Part shown: in pieces, positions 25,607 to 34,640 of the stretch
Numbering within the stretch: position 1 is the stretch's first letter
How the letters are laid out: every line of letters starts with the position of its first letter
Assembly: GCA_017513245.1 (NCBI GenBank)
Contig: JAFXGK010000008.1
Span: 1 to 64,000, forward strand
Reading direction: 5' to 3'
From: Clostridia bacterium
GTDB lineage: Bacteria; Bacillota; Clostridia; Oscillospirales; Acutalibacteraceae
Length of the DNA: 64,000 nucleotides
Translations under genes and position numbers: made by a program
Notes under the pieces: model-generated
Seen by the model: the letters and a program-made list of their open reading frames with translations, nothing else
Told to the model about the DNA's origin: nothing
Databases searched by the model: none

Positions 25607-25819
25607 ATGCACTATAGGAAAATAAGAGATTTGCGGGAAGACAAGGACCTTACCCAACGCGAGATGGGTAAAATTCTTTGTTGCAGTCAACGGGTGTACA
25701 GCGATTATGAACGCGGCAAGCTCGATATCCCGACCGAGATACTCATTCGTCTTGCCGATTTTCACGGTGTTTCGACCGATTATATTCTAAACCGTACCGA
25801 CAAAAAAGAAAAAAACTAA
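25607..25819 (+). CDS. Small XRE-family helix-turn-helix regulator
   Basis: A 70-residue protein that is almost entirely a Cro/CI-type HTH: REDKDLTQREMGKILCCSQ forms the first helices and RVYSDYERGKLDIP the recognition part, ending in VSTDYILNRTDKKEKN. The ATG at 25607 is preferred over one at 25574 because GGTGAT lies just before it and the domain begins properly there. A TATAAT lies at 25570-25575, but no good -35 box is visible. It is divergent from the ABC exporter and convergent with the PHP genes. Targets are unknown; an inverted repeat in the upstream gap is a candidate site. Confidence 0.85.
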   Translation: MHYRKIRDLREDKDLTQREMGKILCCSQRVYSDYERGKLDIPTEILIRLADFHGVSTDYILNRTDKKEKN

Positions 25820-25850
25820 CCCCCTACCGTTACGGGTAGGGGGTGTAATT
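25820..25850. terminator. Bidirectional terminator between XRE gene and PHP genes
   Basis: A 9-bp stem CCCCCTACC / GGTAGGGGG (25820-25828 with 25835-25843). On the minus strand TTAGTTTTTTTC follows; on the plus strand TGTAATTTTAT follows. It serves convergent genes. Confidence 0.85.
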
Positions 25851-26762
25851 TTATACGTCAAAATATGCACGTGTCCAGGCGCGGCGACCCATATCGTCAC
25901 ACACCACAATACGTATGTATTCGTGCGGAAAATCAAGCGCGATTTCGGCGCTTTCCATATCTTTTCCCTCGGCACAGCCGTGACAACGGCTGTCGGTAAG
26001 CACGCCTATACGCGAGCAGGGCGAGGTTTTTATATGCAGGACTCCGTCCTCAACGTAGAGTTCTTTGATAAGCGGTCCGCAAGTTGCGTAGCTATCGCCG
26101 TTTTCGAGGGCCTTGATAACGTTATCATAGGTAAGCGAGGGTGCGCTTACCATGGTAAAGCCGCCGAAATGATGGCGTTCTCTATGGTTATCATCGTTGG
26201 CCGCAACGCCGCATTTACCGCCCGCCCGACAGAAAAGCTCATATTCATATTCTCCGTCACCGCAGAAGAGGTCGTCCTCGGCGGCGGTGTTATATATCTC
26301 GAACGAGAATATGTCAAGGCCGATAAAATCTTGGGGCACCTGCATAGACCAGCGCGGATGATTATACTGACAGATATAGCCGCGGGCCGAAGCCTCTTCT
26401 ATGAGGCGGTTGACACTTTCTACGCCGTACTGATTTTTATCCCAATCCAAAAACTCTTTAGCATTTATATCCTTGGATATAAAATTCAGATGGTAGGTCT
26501 GAATGGTGTACCACGGATAAACCGTATCGGGGCGGTCGTTAAGGCTATATTCCCCTGCGGTTAAGGGAATGAAATTTTCATCCATAAGTTCAGGATGAGG
26601 CACTACCCTGTCATGGTCGGAATAGGCCACGATGCTATAGCCCTCGGCCGCATAACGCTCCTTAATTTCGGCAGGAGTAAACTGACCGTCAGACACCGTG
26701 GTATGGCAGTGAAGATTCGCCTTATAAAATTTATTTTCGGGGTTAAAAAGATACTTTTTCAT
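25851..26762 (-). CDS. PHP-domain metal-dependent phosphoesterase, paralogue 1
   Basis: 303 residues. The N-terminal PHP domain has LHCHTTVSDG and YSDHD metal motifs, NHPRW, and ANDDNH near residue 190; a C-terminal region, probably beta-sandwich, ends VVCDDMGRRAWTRAYFDV. PHP enzymes hydrolyse phosphoesters using two or three metal ions; the TrpH/YciV group acts on nucleotides or RNA 5' ends, but the substrate here is unknown. It is the last of three tandem paralogues with the same architecture. Start at 26762 is supported by GGAGTG 10 bases upstream and by alignment of MKKYLFNPE with its sisters. Confidence 0.85.
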   Translation of the reverse strand: MKKYLFNPENKFYKANLHCHTTVSDGQFTPAEIKERYAAEGYSIVAYSDHDRVVPHPELMDENFIPLTAGEYSLNDRPDTVYPWYTIQTYHLNFISKDINAKEFLDWDKNQYGVESVNRLIEEASARGYICQYNHPRWSMQVPQDFIGLDIFSFEIYNTAAEDDLFCGDGEYEYELFCRAGGKCGVAANDDNHRERHHFGGFTMVSAPSLTYDNVIKALENGDSYATCGPLIKELYVEDGVLHIKTSPCSRIGVLTDSRCHGCAEGKDMESAEIALDFPHEYIRIVVCDDMGRRAWTRAYFDV

Positions 26763-26767
26763 AACTG

Positions 26768-27685
26768 TTACACTCCAAAATATGCGCGCGTCCAGGCGCG
26801 GTAGCCATGGATATCCTCTATAACAACGCGAAGATACTCATGCTCGAAATCAACCTTTAAATCGGCACTTACTATGCCATCCTCACGGGTTTTATAGCGT
26901 TTGCAATCGTAGCTGCGGCTATCGGAAAAAACGCAAACCTTATAAACAGGTGAGCACTCGATATGCAAAATGCCGTCCTCCACATAGAGTTCCTTAATAA
27001 TAGGGCCTGTAGAGGCATAGCAATCGCCTTTTTCAAGCGCATTTATAATTGCGTCATACTCAAGCGAGGGTGCACTTATCATTGTAAAACCGCCAAACTG
27101 ATCAAAGGTGGTGTGGTTATCATCGCTCGCGGTTACGGCACAGCACTTACCTGTGCGGCTGAAAAGCTCATACTCGTAATCGGCCTCTCCATCAAAGGTT
27201 TCGCCAATCTCACAGCCGTGGTTATACATTTCGAAGGAGGTAAGTCCTTCCAGTCCCAAAAAGTCCTTGGGCTGATGGCAATTCCAGCGCGGATGGTTAT
27301 ACTGAGCCAAAAATCCCGCAGCGGTAGCATCGGCTATAACCTTGTTTATGCCCTCAACCGAATGAACACGGGTAAAAGGAATAAACTCGGATTTATTTTT
27401 ATCCTTTGCATAAAAATTTAAATGATATGTTCGGGTTGCGGGCCACGGAACGTCGGGCTCGTTGCAATCAAATTCACTCGCAGTTATGGGAAGGAAATTT
27501 TCCTCCGCCAAATCGTTATGCGGGATAACAACGCGATGGTCGGTAAAGGCAACAATTTGATAGCCCTTTTGCATATAATCCGCCTTTATTTGTTCGGGAG
27601 TGCGTTTACCATCCGACAAAATGGTGTGACAATGCATATTTGCTTTGTAAAAATTATATTCGGGGTTAAACAGATATTTTCTCAT
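26768..27685 (-). CDS. PHP-domain metal-dependent phosphoesterase, paralogue 2
   Basis: 305 residues, same layout as its neighbours: MHCHTILSDG, FTDHRVV, ITASEFD, YNHPRW, ASDDNH, and a C-terminal RAWTRAYFGV end. In the second metal motif His is followed by Arg (TDHR), as in paralogue 3, while paralogue 1 has DHD. AAGGAG lies 8 bases before the ATG. Only 5 bases separate it from paralogue 1, so all three are co-transcribed from the promoter at 28639-28667. Confidence 0.85.
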   Translation of the reverse strand: MRKYLFNPEYNFYKANMHCHTILSDGKRTPEQIKADYMQKGYQIVAFTDHRVVIPHNDLAEENFLPITASEFDCNEPDVPWPATRTYHLNFYAKDKNKSEFIPFTRVHSVEGINKVIADATAAGFLAQYNHPRWNCHQPKDFLGLEGLTSFEMYNHGCEIGETFDGEADYEYELFSRTGKCCAVTASDDNHTTFDQFGGFTMISAPSLEYDAIINALEKGDCYASTGPIIKELYVEDGILHIECSPVYKVCVFSDSRSYDCKRYKTREDGIVSADLKVDFEHEYLRVVIEDIHGYRAWTRAYFGV

Positions 27686-27697
27686 ATGTCACACTCC

Positions 27698-28615
27698 TTA
27701 AAGGTCATAGGCGCGGGTCCAGGCGCGACGGTTATAGGTATCTACCAGCACAACACGGATATATTTGGTTTTAATTTTAAGCGGTATTACAGCGTTTGTG
27801 ATTGAATCTGCGCCATCCTCGGCATAAACGCGCTCGCTTGCACGGGTATCGGTCATAACCGCTATGCGGCAAACGGGGCTGCACTTAATATGTAAAGCGC
27901 CATCCTCGATATAAAGTTCCTCAATAAGCGGACCCATAGAGGCATAGCAATCGCCCTTTTCGAGTGAATTCATAACATCATCATAATCGAGTGAGGGCGA
28001 GTTTATCATCGTAAATCCCATAAAGCGGCCAAAATCGCCGTGATTATCATCGCCGGCGGTTACCGCAACATTCTTACTTTTACCGTATCGGCAATAAAGG
28101 CTATATTCATAATCCGCCTTGCCGTTAATGTTTAACTCCTCGCTTGCGCCGTTAAAAACCTCAAAGCCCCAAAGATTCTCGAGGTCTAAATAATCCTCAG
28201 GGGTTTGCATAGACCAACGGGGGTGGTTATATTGGCATAAAAAGCCCGCTTCCTTAGCCTCGCGGATTACCTTATTGATGCCCTCGATAGAATAATCGCG
28301 CACAAAGGGGATAAACTCCGATGCGTTTTTATCTTTGGCATAGAAATTGAGATGATAGGTTGGATTACCGGGCCATGAATATGCGGGGTTGCCGCAATTA
28401 AACTCGCTTGCGGTTATGGCGAGGAAGTTTTCATCCGATAATTCATTATGCGGAACCATGGTTCGATGGTCGCTGTAAGCAATTATCTGATAGCCCTCAG
28501 CCATATAATGCTCCTTGAGCTCTGCGGGGCTGAAAACGCCGTCCGAATCGGTTGAATGGCTATGCATATTTGCCTTATAAAATTTGTTTTGGGGATTAAA
28601 AAGATATCTTCTCAC
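27698..28615 (-). CDS. PHP-domain metal-dependent phosphoesterase, paralogue 3
   Basis: 305 residues, first in the tandem operon. Motifs: MHSHSTDSDG, YSDHRTM, ITASEFN, YNHPRW, AGDDNH and a C-terminal RRAWTRAYDL. I choose the GTG at 28615 (not ATG 28621 or GTG 28624) because it gives MRRYLFNPQ, aligned with the starts of both sister genes, and puts AGGAG 8 bases upstream. The three genes look like a local triplication that has diverged. The substrate is unknown. Confidence 0.82.
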   Translation of the reverse strand: MRRYLFNPQNKFYKANMHSHSTDSDGVFSPAELKEHYMAEGYQIIAYSDHRTMVPHNELSDENFLAITASEFNCGNPAYSWPGNPTYHLNFYAKDKNASEFIPFVRDYSIEGINKVIREAKEAGFLCQYNHPRWSMQTPEDYLDLENLWGFEVFNGASEELNINGKADYEYSLYCRYGKSKNVAVTAGDDNHGDFGRFMGFTMINSPSLDYDDVMNSLEKGDCYASMGPLIEELYIEDGALHIKCSPVCRIAVMTDTRASERVYAEDGADSITNAVIPLKIKTKYIRVVLVDTYNRRAWTRAYDL

Positions 28616-28638
28616 ACGCATCACTCCTGTCCTTTTTG

Positions 28639-28667
28639 ATTATAGACCGCTAAAAAATTAAAGTCAA
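28639..28667 (-). promoter_or_regulatory. Sigma-A promoter of the PHP operon
   Basis: TTGACT (28667-28662), 17-base spacer, TATAAT (28644-28639) on the minus strand, just after the tsf terminator. Confidence 0.8.
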
Positions 28668-28700
28668 TAAAAAAAGCACCCGTGTTTTCACACGGGTGCT
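28668..28700 (-). terminator. Intrinsic terminator after tsf
   Basis: A 10-bp perfect stem GCACCCGTGT / ACACGGGTGC with TTTTTTTATT following on the minus strand. It ends the rpsB-tsf operon. Confidence 0.9.
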
Positions 28701-28717
28701 TTAATATTTTATTATGA

Positions 28718-29629
28718 TTACTTAATCATGTTAGCAACTTCGTCAGCGAAGTTATCCTGACGTTTCTCGATGCCTTCGCCCTTTTCAAAGCGAACGTATG
28801 CTGCAACCTTAACGGCAGCGCCGAGAGCCTTTGCGGTGTTCTCAACGTACTTGCCAACGGTGAGGTCGCCATCGATAACGTACTGCTGCTCTACAAGGCA
28901 GTTTTCCTTGTAGTACTTGCCGATCTTGCCTTCTACGATCTTGCCGAGAACTGCATCGGGCTTATTTGCCATCTTGGGATCTTCCTTCATCTGTGCAACG
29001 AGGATTTCCTTCTCACGAGCGAGAACATCGGCAGGAACAGAAGCGATGTCAAGATAAGCAGGGTTCATAGCTGCAATCTGCATTGCAACGTTCTTACCCA
29101 TTGCTACGAATTCTGCGTTTGCAGGATCGATTTCGGTATCGAACTTAACCATAACGCCGATCTTGCCGCCTGCGTGAACGTAGGTAACAACTGCGCCTTC
29201 ATAGCGCTCGAAACGACGAATCTTGATGTTCTCACGAACCGAGAGGAATAACTCCTGAACCATTTCTTCAACGGTCTGGCCATCCTCTGCGCATGCGAGA
29301 AGAGCATCCATATCAGCAGGAGCCTGCTTTGCAACAACGCCTGCTACGCGAGCAGCAAGTGCCTTAAAGCCGTCGCTGTTTGCAACGAAGTCGGTCTCTG
29401 CATTGATTTCTACTACAACGCCTACGCCGTCGATAACTGCGGCATAAACGGTGCCTTCTGCGGCTATACGGTCAGCCTTCTTTGCGGCCTGAGCCAAGCC
29501 CTTTTCTCTTAAATAATCGATAGCTGCATCGATGTTGCCGTCGGTCTCAACGAGAGCCTTCTTGCAGTCCATCATGCCGCAACCGGTCTTTTCACGTAAC
29601 GCCTGAACGTCTTTAGCGGTAAATGCCAT
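28718..29629 (-). CDS. tsf: Translation elongation factor Ts
   Basis: A 303-residue EF-Ts, the nucleotide exchange factor for EF-Tu. The N-terminal UBA-like domain reads LREKTGCGMMDCKKALVE; the core contains TDFVANSDGF, the region that disrupts the Mg site of EF-Tu. Length is normal. It is 19 bases downstream of rpsB, its universal partner, and ends at a strong terminator. Confidence 0.97.
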   Translation of the reverse strand: MAFTAKDVQALREKTGCGMMDCKKALVETDGNIDAAIDYLREKGLAQAAKKADRIAAEGTVYAAVIDGVGVVVEINAETDFVANSDGFKALAARVAGVVAKQAPADMDALLACAEDGQTVEEMVQELFLSVRENIKIRRFERYEGAVVTYVHAGGKIGVMVKFDTEIDPANAEFVAMGKNVAMQIAAMNPAYLDIASVPADVLAREKEILVAQMKEDPKMANKPDAVLGKIVEGKIGKYYKENCLVEQQYVIDGDLTVGKYVENTAKALGAAVKVAAYVRFEKGEGIEKRQDNFADEVANMIK

Positions 29630-29648
29630 TTTTATTTCCCCCTATAAA

Positions 29649-30392
29649 TTATTCAGCGTCTGCTGCTACTTCTGCTTCCTCAGCCTCTTCAGCTGCGGCA
29701 GCGCCCTGAACGCCCTGTCTGCCTTCGATAACAGCGTTTGCGATGGTCTCAGCGATGAGCTTTACAGCGCGGATAGCATCGTCGTTACCGGGGATAACAG
29801 CGTCAATCTCGTCAGGATCGCAGTTGGTGTCAACGATAGCGATGATCGGGATACCAAGCTTCTTAGCTTCCTGAACAGCGATTCTCTCCTTGCGGGGGTC
29901 AACGATGAACATTGCGCCCGGGAGCTTCTGCATGTTCTCGATACCGCCGAGGAACTTCTCGAGCTTTTCAATCTCGAGGTTGAGCTTAATTACTTCCTTC
30001 TTGGGAAGAAGCTCGAAAGTACCGTCGTCACGCATATTGCGAAGCTGTGCCAAACGGTTGATTCTGCGACGGATGGTACGGAAGTTGGTGAGCATACCGC
30101 CAAGCCAACGAGCGTTTACGTAGGGCATTTCGCAGTGGATAGCCTCTTCCTTTACAGAATCCTGAGCCTGCTTCTTGGTACCAACGAAGAGAATGTCCTT
30201 GCCTTCTGCGGAAATGTCGCGAGCAAAGAGATAAGCCTCGTTGAGCTTCTTAACGGTCTTCTGCAGGTCGATAATGTAGATACCGTTACGTTCGGTGAAA
30301 ATGTACTCAGCCATTTTCGGGTTCCAGCGACGAGTCTGATGTCCGAAATGAACACCGGCCTCGAGCAGCTGTTTCATAGATACTACTGCCAT
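29649..30392 (-). CDS. rpsB: Small ribosomal subunit protein S2
   Basis: A 247-residue S2 protein with the family signatures [19 protein letters not shown] and [19 protein letters not shown], plus an Ala/Glu-rich acidic C-terminal tail (about 20 residues). The ATG at 30392 follows GGAGGTAATTAAA; a TTG upstream is in frame but includes the ribosome binding site, so it is rejected. It heads the rpsB-tsf operon and has its own promoter with a leader of roughly 125 nucleotides. Confidence 0.97.
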   Translation of the reverse strand: MAVVSMKQLLEAGVHFGHQTRRWNPKMAEYIFTERNGIYIIDLQKTVKKLNEAYLFARDISAEGKDILFVGTKKQAQDSVKEEAIHCEMPYVNARWLGGMLTNFRTIRRRINRLAQLRNMRDDGTFELLPKKEVIKLNLEIEKLEKFLGGIENMQKLPGAMFIVDPRKERIAVQEAKKLGIPIIAIVDTNCDPDEIDAVIPGNDDAIRAVKLIAETIANAVIEGRQGVQGAAAAEEAEEAEVAADAE

Positions 30393-30517
30393 TTTAATTA
30401 CCTCCAAGGTTTTTCCTCCACCTTGCGCTCAGTATTTCCGGTTTAACCGATTGCTCGGCACCCTGCACCGTGTCGCAAAGTGTGTGTTATTTTTGCTGCC
30501 GGGCATAATTCGACAGC
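30393..30517 (-). promoter_or_regulatory. 5' leader of rpsB
   Basis: The transcript from the promoter at 30524-30552 has an unusually long leader for this window. It can form local hairpins such as CGGTTaaACCG. Ribosomal protein leaders are often autoregulatory; I cannot assign this one to a known family by eye. Confidence 0.35.
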
Positions 30518-30523
30518 TTAACG

Positions 30524-30552
30524 ATTATATCACAACAAAACAAGGAATGCAA
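30524..30552 (-). promoter_or_regulatory. Sigma-A promoter of rpsB-tsf
   Basis: TTGCAT (30552-30547), 17-base spacer, TATAAT (30529-30524) on the minus strand. Confidence 0.78.
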
Positions 30553-30555
30553 GTA

Positions 30556-31554
30556 TTATTTATAATATGAGTAAATTTTTTCACATCTTTGTTTTATTGA
30601 ATCGCGCAAATGTTGCGGCGACAGAACCTCAACCGCATCGCCAAATTCCATTATCCAGTTAACAAGGCCCTCGCTTATCAGCGCGTCTGCCTTAAACGTA
30701 AAGGTATCGTTTTCAACGTTGCGAACCGAAATTTTATCGCCGAAGCGGTCAAGAATCTGCTCAAGCTTATCACTTTTACAGCGCAACGTTACCTGCGACT
30801 GCTCTCCGCCGAACATATTAAAGGCTTTGCTTGCATAATCGGCAACGTCGAAATAGTTTTTATATTCGCTCACCTCGCGGTAATCACGGGCAGGCTCGTC
30901 CAGCACGCGGGCCTTTTTCATACGGTCAAGGCGAAGTTGCATAAGGTTATCGTATTTTTCGTAGTTGCAAACGAGATAATAGTGGTCGTCCGCCCACACA
31001 AGGGCAAACGGGCTTACCTTAAGCTGACGTTCGCTGAGCGTGATTTTTCCGCCCTCATCAAGCACCCTTTTAGTGTATTTAAAGGTGAGTTTTTTATTCT
31101 CGGTTATGGCACGCGTTGCCGCATCAATGCTATAGAAAATTTCCTCGTTTTGGCATTTGTTGCGACTGTCGATGTAAACCCTGCTGCGTATTTCCCTGGC
31201 CTCATTATCCGAAAGCATGCTCTCAAGTTTCTCTATCAGTTCGCGGCTCTTTTTGCGCGATATAAAATCGGCAGCCTGAACGGCATCGGCCAAAAGATAA
31301 ATTTCGGGTGTTTCAAACTCGCGGCTTGCAAGGTAATATCCCGATTTGGGCACGCGGGTTTTTAAAATATCCATACCGTATTCGCAAAGCAGCGAAATAT
31401 CGCCGTAGATGGCCTTACGCTCGACCGGAATACCCTTTTCCGAGAGCATATCGATAAGGTCGCCCGCCGAAAGAGGATGCTCCTCGTCGGTGTATTTTTT
31501 AAATATGTCCGCAAGGTATAAAAGTCTGATTCGCTGACCCTTTATTCCGCCCAT
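30556..31554 (-). CDS. WYL-domain transcriptional regulator
   Basis: 332 residues. The N-terminal winged helix (ILYLADIFKKYT-like start, SAGDLIDMLSEKGIPVERKAI) is followed by a WYL domain around residues 140-220 (SPFALVWADDHYYLVCNYE; the WYL-type motif reads YYL) and a C-terminal WCX-like extension. Such proteins sense nucleic-acid-derived or other ligands and repress or activate nearby operons. Its ATG overlaps the stop of the RNase M5-like gene (TAATG). It is the last gene of comEC-holA-rnmV-like-WYL; the target is unknown. Confidence 0.85.
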   Translation of the reverse strand: MGGIKGQRIRLLYLADIFKKYTDEEHPLSAGDLIDMLSEKGIPVERKAIYGDISLLCEYGMDILKTRVPKSGYYLASREFETPEIYLLADAVQAADFISRKKSRELIEKLESMLSDNEAREIRSRVYIDSRNKCQNEEIFYSIDAATRAITENKKLTFKYTKRVLDEGGKITLSERQLKVSPFALVWADDHYYLVCNYEKYDNLMQLRLDRMKKARVLDEPARDYREVSEYKNYFDVADYASKAFNMFGGEQSQVTLRCKSDKLEQILDRFGDKISVRNVENDTFTFKADALISEGLVNWIMEFGDAVEVLSPQHLRDSIKQRCEKIYSYYK

Positions 31555-32126
31555 TATTCCACTTCCTTTGCCAAGGCCAAAAATTCTTCATACGTGTATA
31601 AAATGTTTACCGCATCGAGCAGCGCCTTGCCCGAAAGCGACGACGGAAGCGATAATTTCCGCTTAAGTGCCGCCCTTTTCTCAACACTGCCGTCACCTGT
31701 AAGTCCGAGCGCATAAAAATCGGATTTTTCTATGCGGCGGCCCTCACTTTTTTCGGTGCAGGCGAATTTTATAAGTGCTTCTTCAATAATTTTATTATCG
31801 GTACCCTCAACGCCCAAAAGTCCCTCGGCCGACGGATGCGTTTTTCTGCGTTCCTTGCCGCGAATGGGCGGAAGATACACGTTTTTTATATACTTTTCGT
31901 CAATAAATCCGCGAAGGCGCTGGCGTATAAACTGGCCTGCGCTGTCGCTGTCGGTTATTACTATGAGGCCCTTCTTTTCGGCCACCGCGCGCAGATACTC
32001 TATTTTTTCCTTATCATTAAACAAAGAAAAACCGTCGGTGGTGATTATGGGGGCGTCAACAATGCCCGAAAGCCTTATTTTATCGTATTTTCCCTCTACA
32101 AGGACAACGCCGTCAAGCTTTATCAA
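31554..32126 (-). CDS. Toprim-domain protein, ribonuclease M5-like
   Basis: 190 residues. An N-terminal Toprim fold has VLVEGKYD (catalytic Glu) and ITDSDSAGQFIRQRL (metal-binding DxD), followed by a C-terminal domain like that of RNase M5 (ALGLTGDGSVEKRAALKRKL). RNase M5 matures 5S rRNA with help from L18; the match is by recognition of the domain pair, and a related Toprim/DUF4093 protein cannot be excluded. It starts with TTG at 32126 after GGAGGGCG and overlaps holA by 14 bases. Confidence 0.75.
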   Translation of the reverse strand: MIKLDGVVLVEGKYDKIRLSGIVDAPIITTDGFSLFNDKEKIEYLRAVAEKKGLIVITDSDSAGQFIRQRLRGFIDEKYIKNVYLPPIRGKERRKTHPSAEGLLGVEGTDNKIIEEALIKFACTEKSEGRRIEKSDFYALGLTGDGSVEKRAALKRKLSLPSSLSGKALLDAVNILYTYEEFLALAKEVE

Positions 32127-33171
32127 TTTGTTCGCCCTCCGACATTATGTAAACCAGTTTCACCATAAGCTCTTCAAGCACAGTTCTGCCGTCAACAGCG
32201 GTACTCTTAAGTCGAGTATCGGCGCGAAGCAGTTCCGAAAGACAGAGGCCTATCTGCTGCTCGGTCATTCTTCGACTGCTGTCGAGCGCACGGGTTATAA
32301 CAAACTCGCGGTTTTTATAACCAAAGCGCTCTGCCGCCTCGGCAGGGCGAACGCCTGCCTCGAAGGAGGTTTTGGCAATATACATTTCGTTAAACGCGGT
32401 TGAAAGCACCGAAAGGATAACGTGCGGCTTTACCTTTAGGAATAAAAGCTCGTCCAGCATATTTATGCTTTTTCCGATGTTTTTGGCGGTCAACTCGCGC
32501 GAGATATTATAGATCGATGCCTCAACCGAGCGAACGCAAACCGAATCGATAAGCTCACGCGTAATAAGTCCGCCACCGGTGAACGCGCAGAGCTTTTCAA
32601 GCTCATTTTTGAGTATATTGTAGTCGGCAGAACTGGTTTCTATAAGATAACGTGCGGTCGAGCCCTCCATCTTACAGCCGCGGCGTTCCGCTGCGGCACA
32701 AAGCATTCTGACGAGGTCGGCCGTGCCGCGATGGTCAAGCTTTACTACCGCTCCGCCGGCCTTCTCGGCGGCCGAGAACACCTTTTTAACCTTGGAAGAT
32801 TTTTTATCGTCAATCTCAACGGTATCAAAGGTCAAAATAAGCGTTGCCGTATCGGGTATATCCCCTATAAGCGATAAGAACCTTTCCATATTATGCTCGC
32901 CGCACTTTTCGAAATCGAAATCGGCCAGCACGATACATTTGCGGTCGGCCATCATCGGAAACTGCATGGCGGCATCGTAAACCTCCTGCAGGTCACATTC
33001 TCCGCCGAAACGGTGGAAATTGAAGAAATCGTCCTCTGGTACAATTTTATTCTGAATTTTGGAGGTGTATAGCTTTTTAAGGCCGTCGTCGTTTCCGTAA
33101 AGGAAATAAACGGGCAGAATATTACCGCCGTCTATACGTTTTTTTAAATCAAACTCATTTAAGATCGGCAT
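32113..33171 (-). CDS. holA: DNA polymerase III delta subunit
   Basis: A 352-residue clamp-loader subunit. The N-terminal YFLYGNDDGLKKLY, the RKCIVLADFDF strand and the C-terminal helical collar (KVKPHVILSVLSTAFNEMY, ALDSSRRMTEQQIGLCLSELLRAD) fit HolA. It opens the sliding clamp with delta' and tau. It overlaps comEC by 17 bases upstream and the RNase M5-like gene by 14 bases downstream, so translation is coupled. comEC-holA adjacency is common in Firmicutes. Confidence 0.93.
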   Translation of the reverse strand: MPILNEFDLKKRIDGGNILPVYFLYGNDDGLKKLYTSKIQNKIVPEDDFFNFHRFGGECDLQEVYDAAMQFPMMADRKCIVLADFDFEKCGEHNMERFLSLIGDIPDTATLILTFDTVEIDDKKSSKVKKVFSAAEKAGGAVVKLDHRGTADLVRMLCAAAERRGCKMEGSTARYLIETSSADYNILKNELEKLCAFTGGGLITRELIDSVCVRSVEASIYNISRELTAKNIGKSINMLDELLFLKVKPHVILSVLSTAFNEMYIAKTSFEAGVRPAEAAERFGYKNREFVITRALDSSRRMTEQQIGLCLSELLRADTRLKSTAVDGRTVLEELMVKLVYIMSEGEQIDKA

Positions 33172-34627
33172 ACTCTATATTTTCCTCCTTCTTTTGTTTT
33201 GCAATTTTATCGTATTTTATATAAAGCACGGTTACCACCGTGAGTGCCACCGCCGCAGACACTGCTACTGCCGATTCGGGCGACGTAAACTCAAGTTTTG
33301 CCACGGGCAAGCGGCTGAGCGCCTCGGTTACGGTTATCAGCGCCCGTGACATAATTCCCGACGCCAACAAAAGCATTTCGTGAATCGGCGGCAAAGGCAC
33401 CGCAAGCATTGCAAAAAAGCTTAAAGCCAGCACAGCGGTTGCCAGCGGAGTTACTATAACGTTCGACAGTATCGACACGGCCGACGCCGCGCCAAAATGG
33501 TAAATCGAGAACGGCAGTGTAACCACCGAAGCGGAAACCGCCATAATTACAGATGTTTTAACCGCTTGCATAAAGCGGAACGTAAATCTCCTCTTGCGGC
33601 GGTGCTTGCCCTCGAAAAACAAGGGAGCAACCACCAAAATTCCGAAGGTTGCAGCGCTCGACAACTGAAGTGATGCGCTGAAAACGGCAAACGGATTTAA
33701 AACAAGCAATAAAGTAATCGCTATAAAAAGCGAGTTTATGGAATCGGGCTTGCGGCCGAAAAGCACGCATATAAACATTATTAAAAACGCAAGTCCGGCA
33801 CGCACGACAGACATGGTAAAGCCGGTTACGGTCATCAATGCCAGCGTAAAAAGTATGCCTATTATTCCGCGCAGACGGAAGTTCATTTTAATTCCAAGGA
33901 GCAACGTATAAAGGCCGCCCACCAGAATCGATAAATGAAGTCCCGAAACCGCGATAACGTGGCTGACGCCGGTGGCTCTGAAGTTTTCCTTCACCTGCTC
34001 GTCGACACCGCCGCTGTCGCCCAAGGTTATACCCAAAATCAGTCCCGCCTCACGGGAATTCAATTTCTGATAAATTCGGGATTTAATATTACTGCGCAAC
34101 TCTTCTACCACATTTTTGCCTTCGTGAAGTTCTAAAACCTCATCCAAAAGGCCCAGAAAATACACACCCTCATCACGTTCGCCCACAGGATTTTGACAAT
34201 TTTCTTCAAAGGAGGCCTTAAAATAACCGTAATCGCCCACCGAAATATCAGTGTTACCCTTATAAAAAAGCATAACCTTACAATCGTCGTATATCGGGCC
34301 TACCCGCTCGGCATCGATGGTATAGGCAATAGAATCCTCATAGCCGACCGCACCCACGACGGTGCCGTAAACGGTCTGCTCGCCTATGAGTATATTCGAT
34401 TTTTCTATAATTTTACACTCGCCGTAAGCCTTAACCGAAAGCAAGGATAGCACTAAAATCATAGGCACCAAAAACAGCACTCTTTCCCTGCCGCCGAGAC
34501 AGGCAAATACTATAAGCGCCGTAATTAAGGTTGCCGCAACAAGCACTGCTATGTTGCTCGGCGCGATTCCGAAAATAATCGATATCGTAATCGCCAGCGA
34601 GCCGCATAAAAGCATTGGTCTTTTCAT
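33155..34627 (-). CDS. comEC: ComEC/Rec2-type competence membrane channel, without metallo-beta-lactamase domain
   Basis: 490 residues: two N-terminal membrane helices, a DUF4131/OB-like extracytoplasmic region, and the competence domain (LGITLGDSGGVDE; TGVSHVIAVSGLHLSILVGG; FTMSVVRAGLAFLIMF) with about eight more helices. It ends soon after the last helix, without the C-terminal metallo-beta-lactamase domain found in Bacillus ComEC (about 770 residues). It transports single-stranded DNA across the membrane during transformation in competent species. The Shine-Dalgarno is weak and an apt-like terminator lies 14 bases before the ATG. Confidence 0.9.
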   Translation of the reverse strand: MKRPMLLCGSLAITISIIFGIAPSNIAVLVAATLITALIVFACLGGRERVLFLVPMILVLSLLSVKAYGECKIIEKSNILIGEQTVYGTVVGAVGYEDSIAYTIDAERVGPIYDDCKVMLFYKGNTDISVGDYGYFKASFEENCQNPVGERDEGVYFLGLLDEVLELHEGKNVVEELRSNIKSRIYQKLNSREAGLILGITLGDSGGVDEQVKENFRATGVSHVIAVSGLHLSILVGGLYTLLLGIKMNFRLRGIIGILFTLALMTVTGFTMSVVRAGLAFLIMFICVLFGRKPDSINSLFIAITLLLVLNPFAVFSASLQLSSAATFGILVVAPLFFEGKHRRKRRFTFRFMQAVKTSVIMAVSASVVTLPFSIYHFGAASAVSILSNVIVTPLATAVLALSFFAMLAVPLPPIHEMLLLASGIMSRALITVTEALSRLPVAKLEFTSPESAVAVSAAVALTVVTVLYIKYDKIAKQKKEENIEYADLK

Positions 34628-34640
34628 AATGCGTTATCTT

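Noticed and set aside
21760..28615. Mobile island (exporter, XRE regulator, PHP genes)
   Set aside because: No integrase, transposase, attachment repeats or tRNA; base composition looks like the rest of the window.
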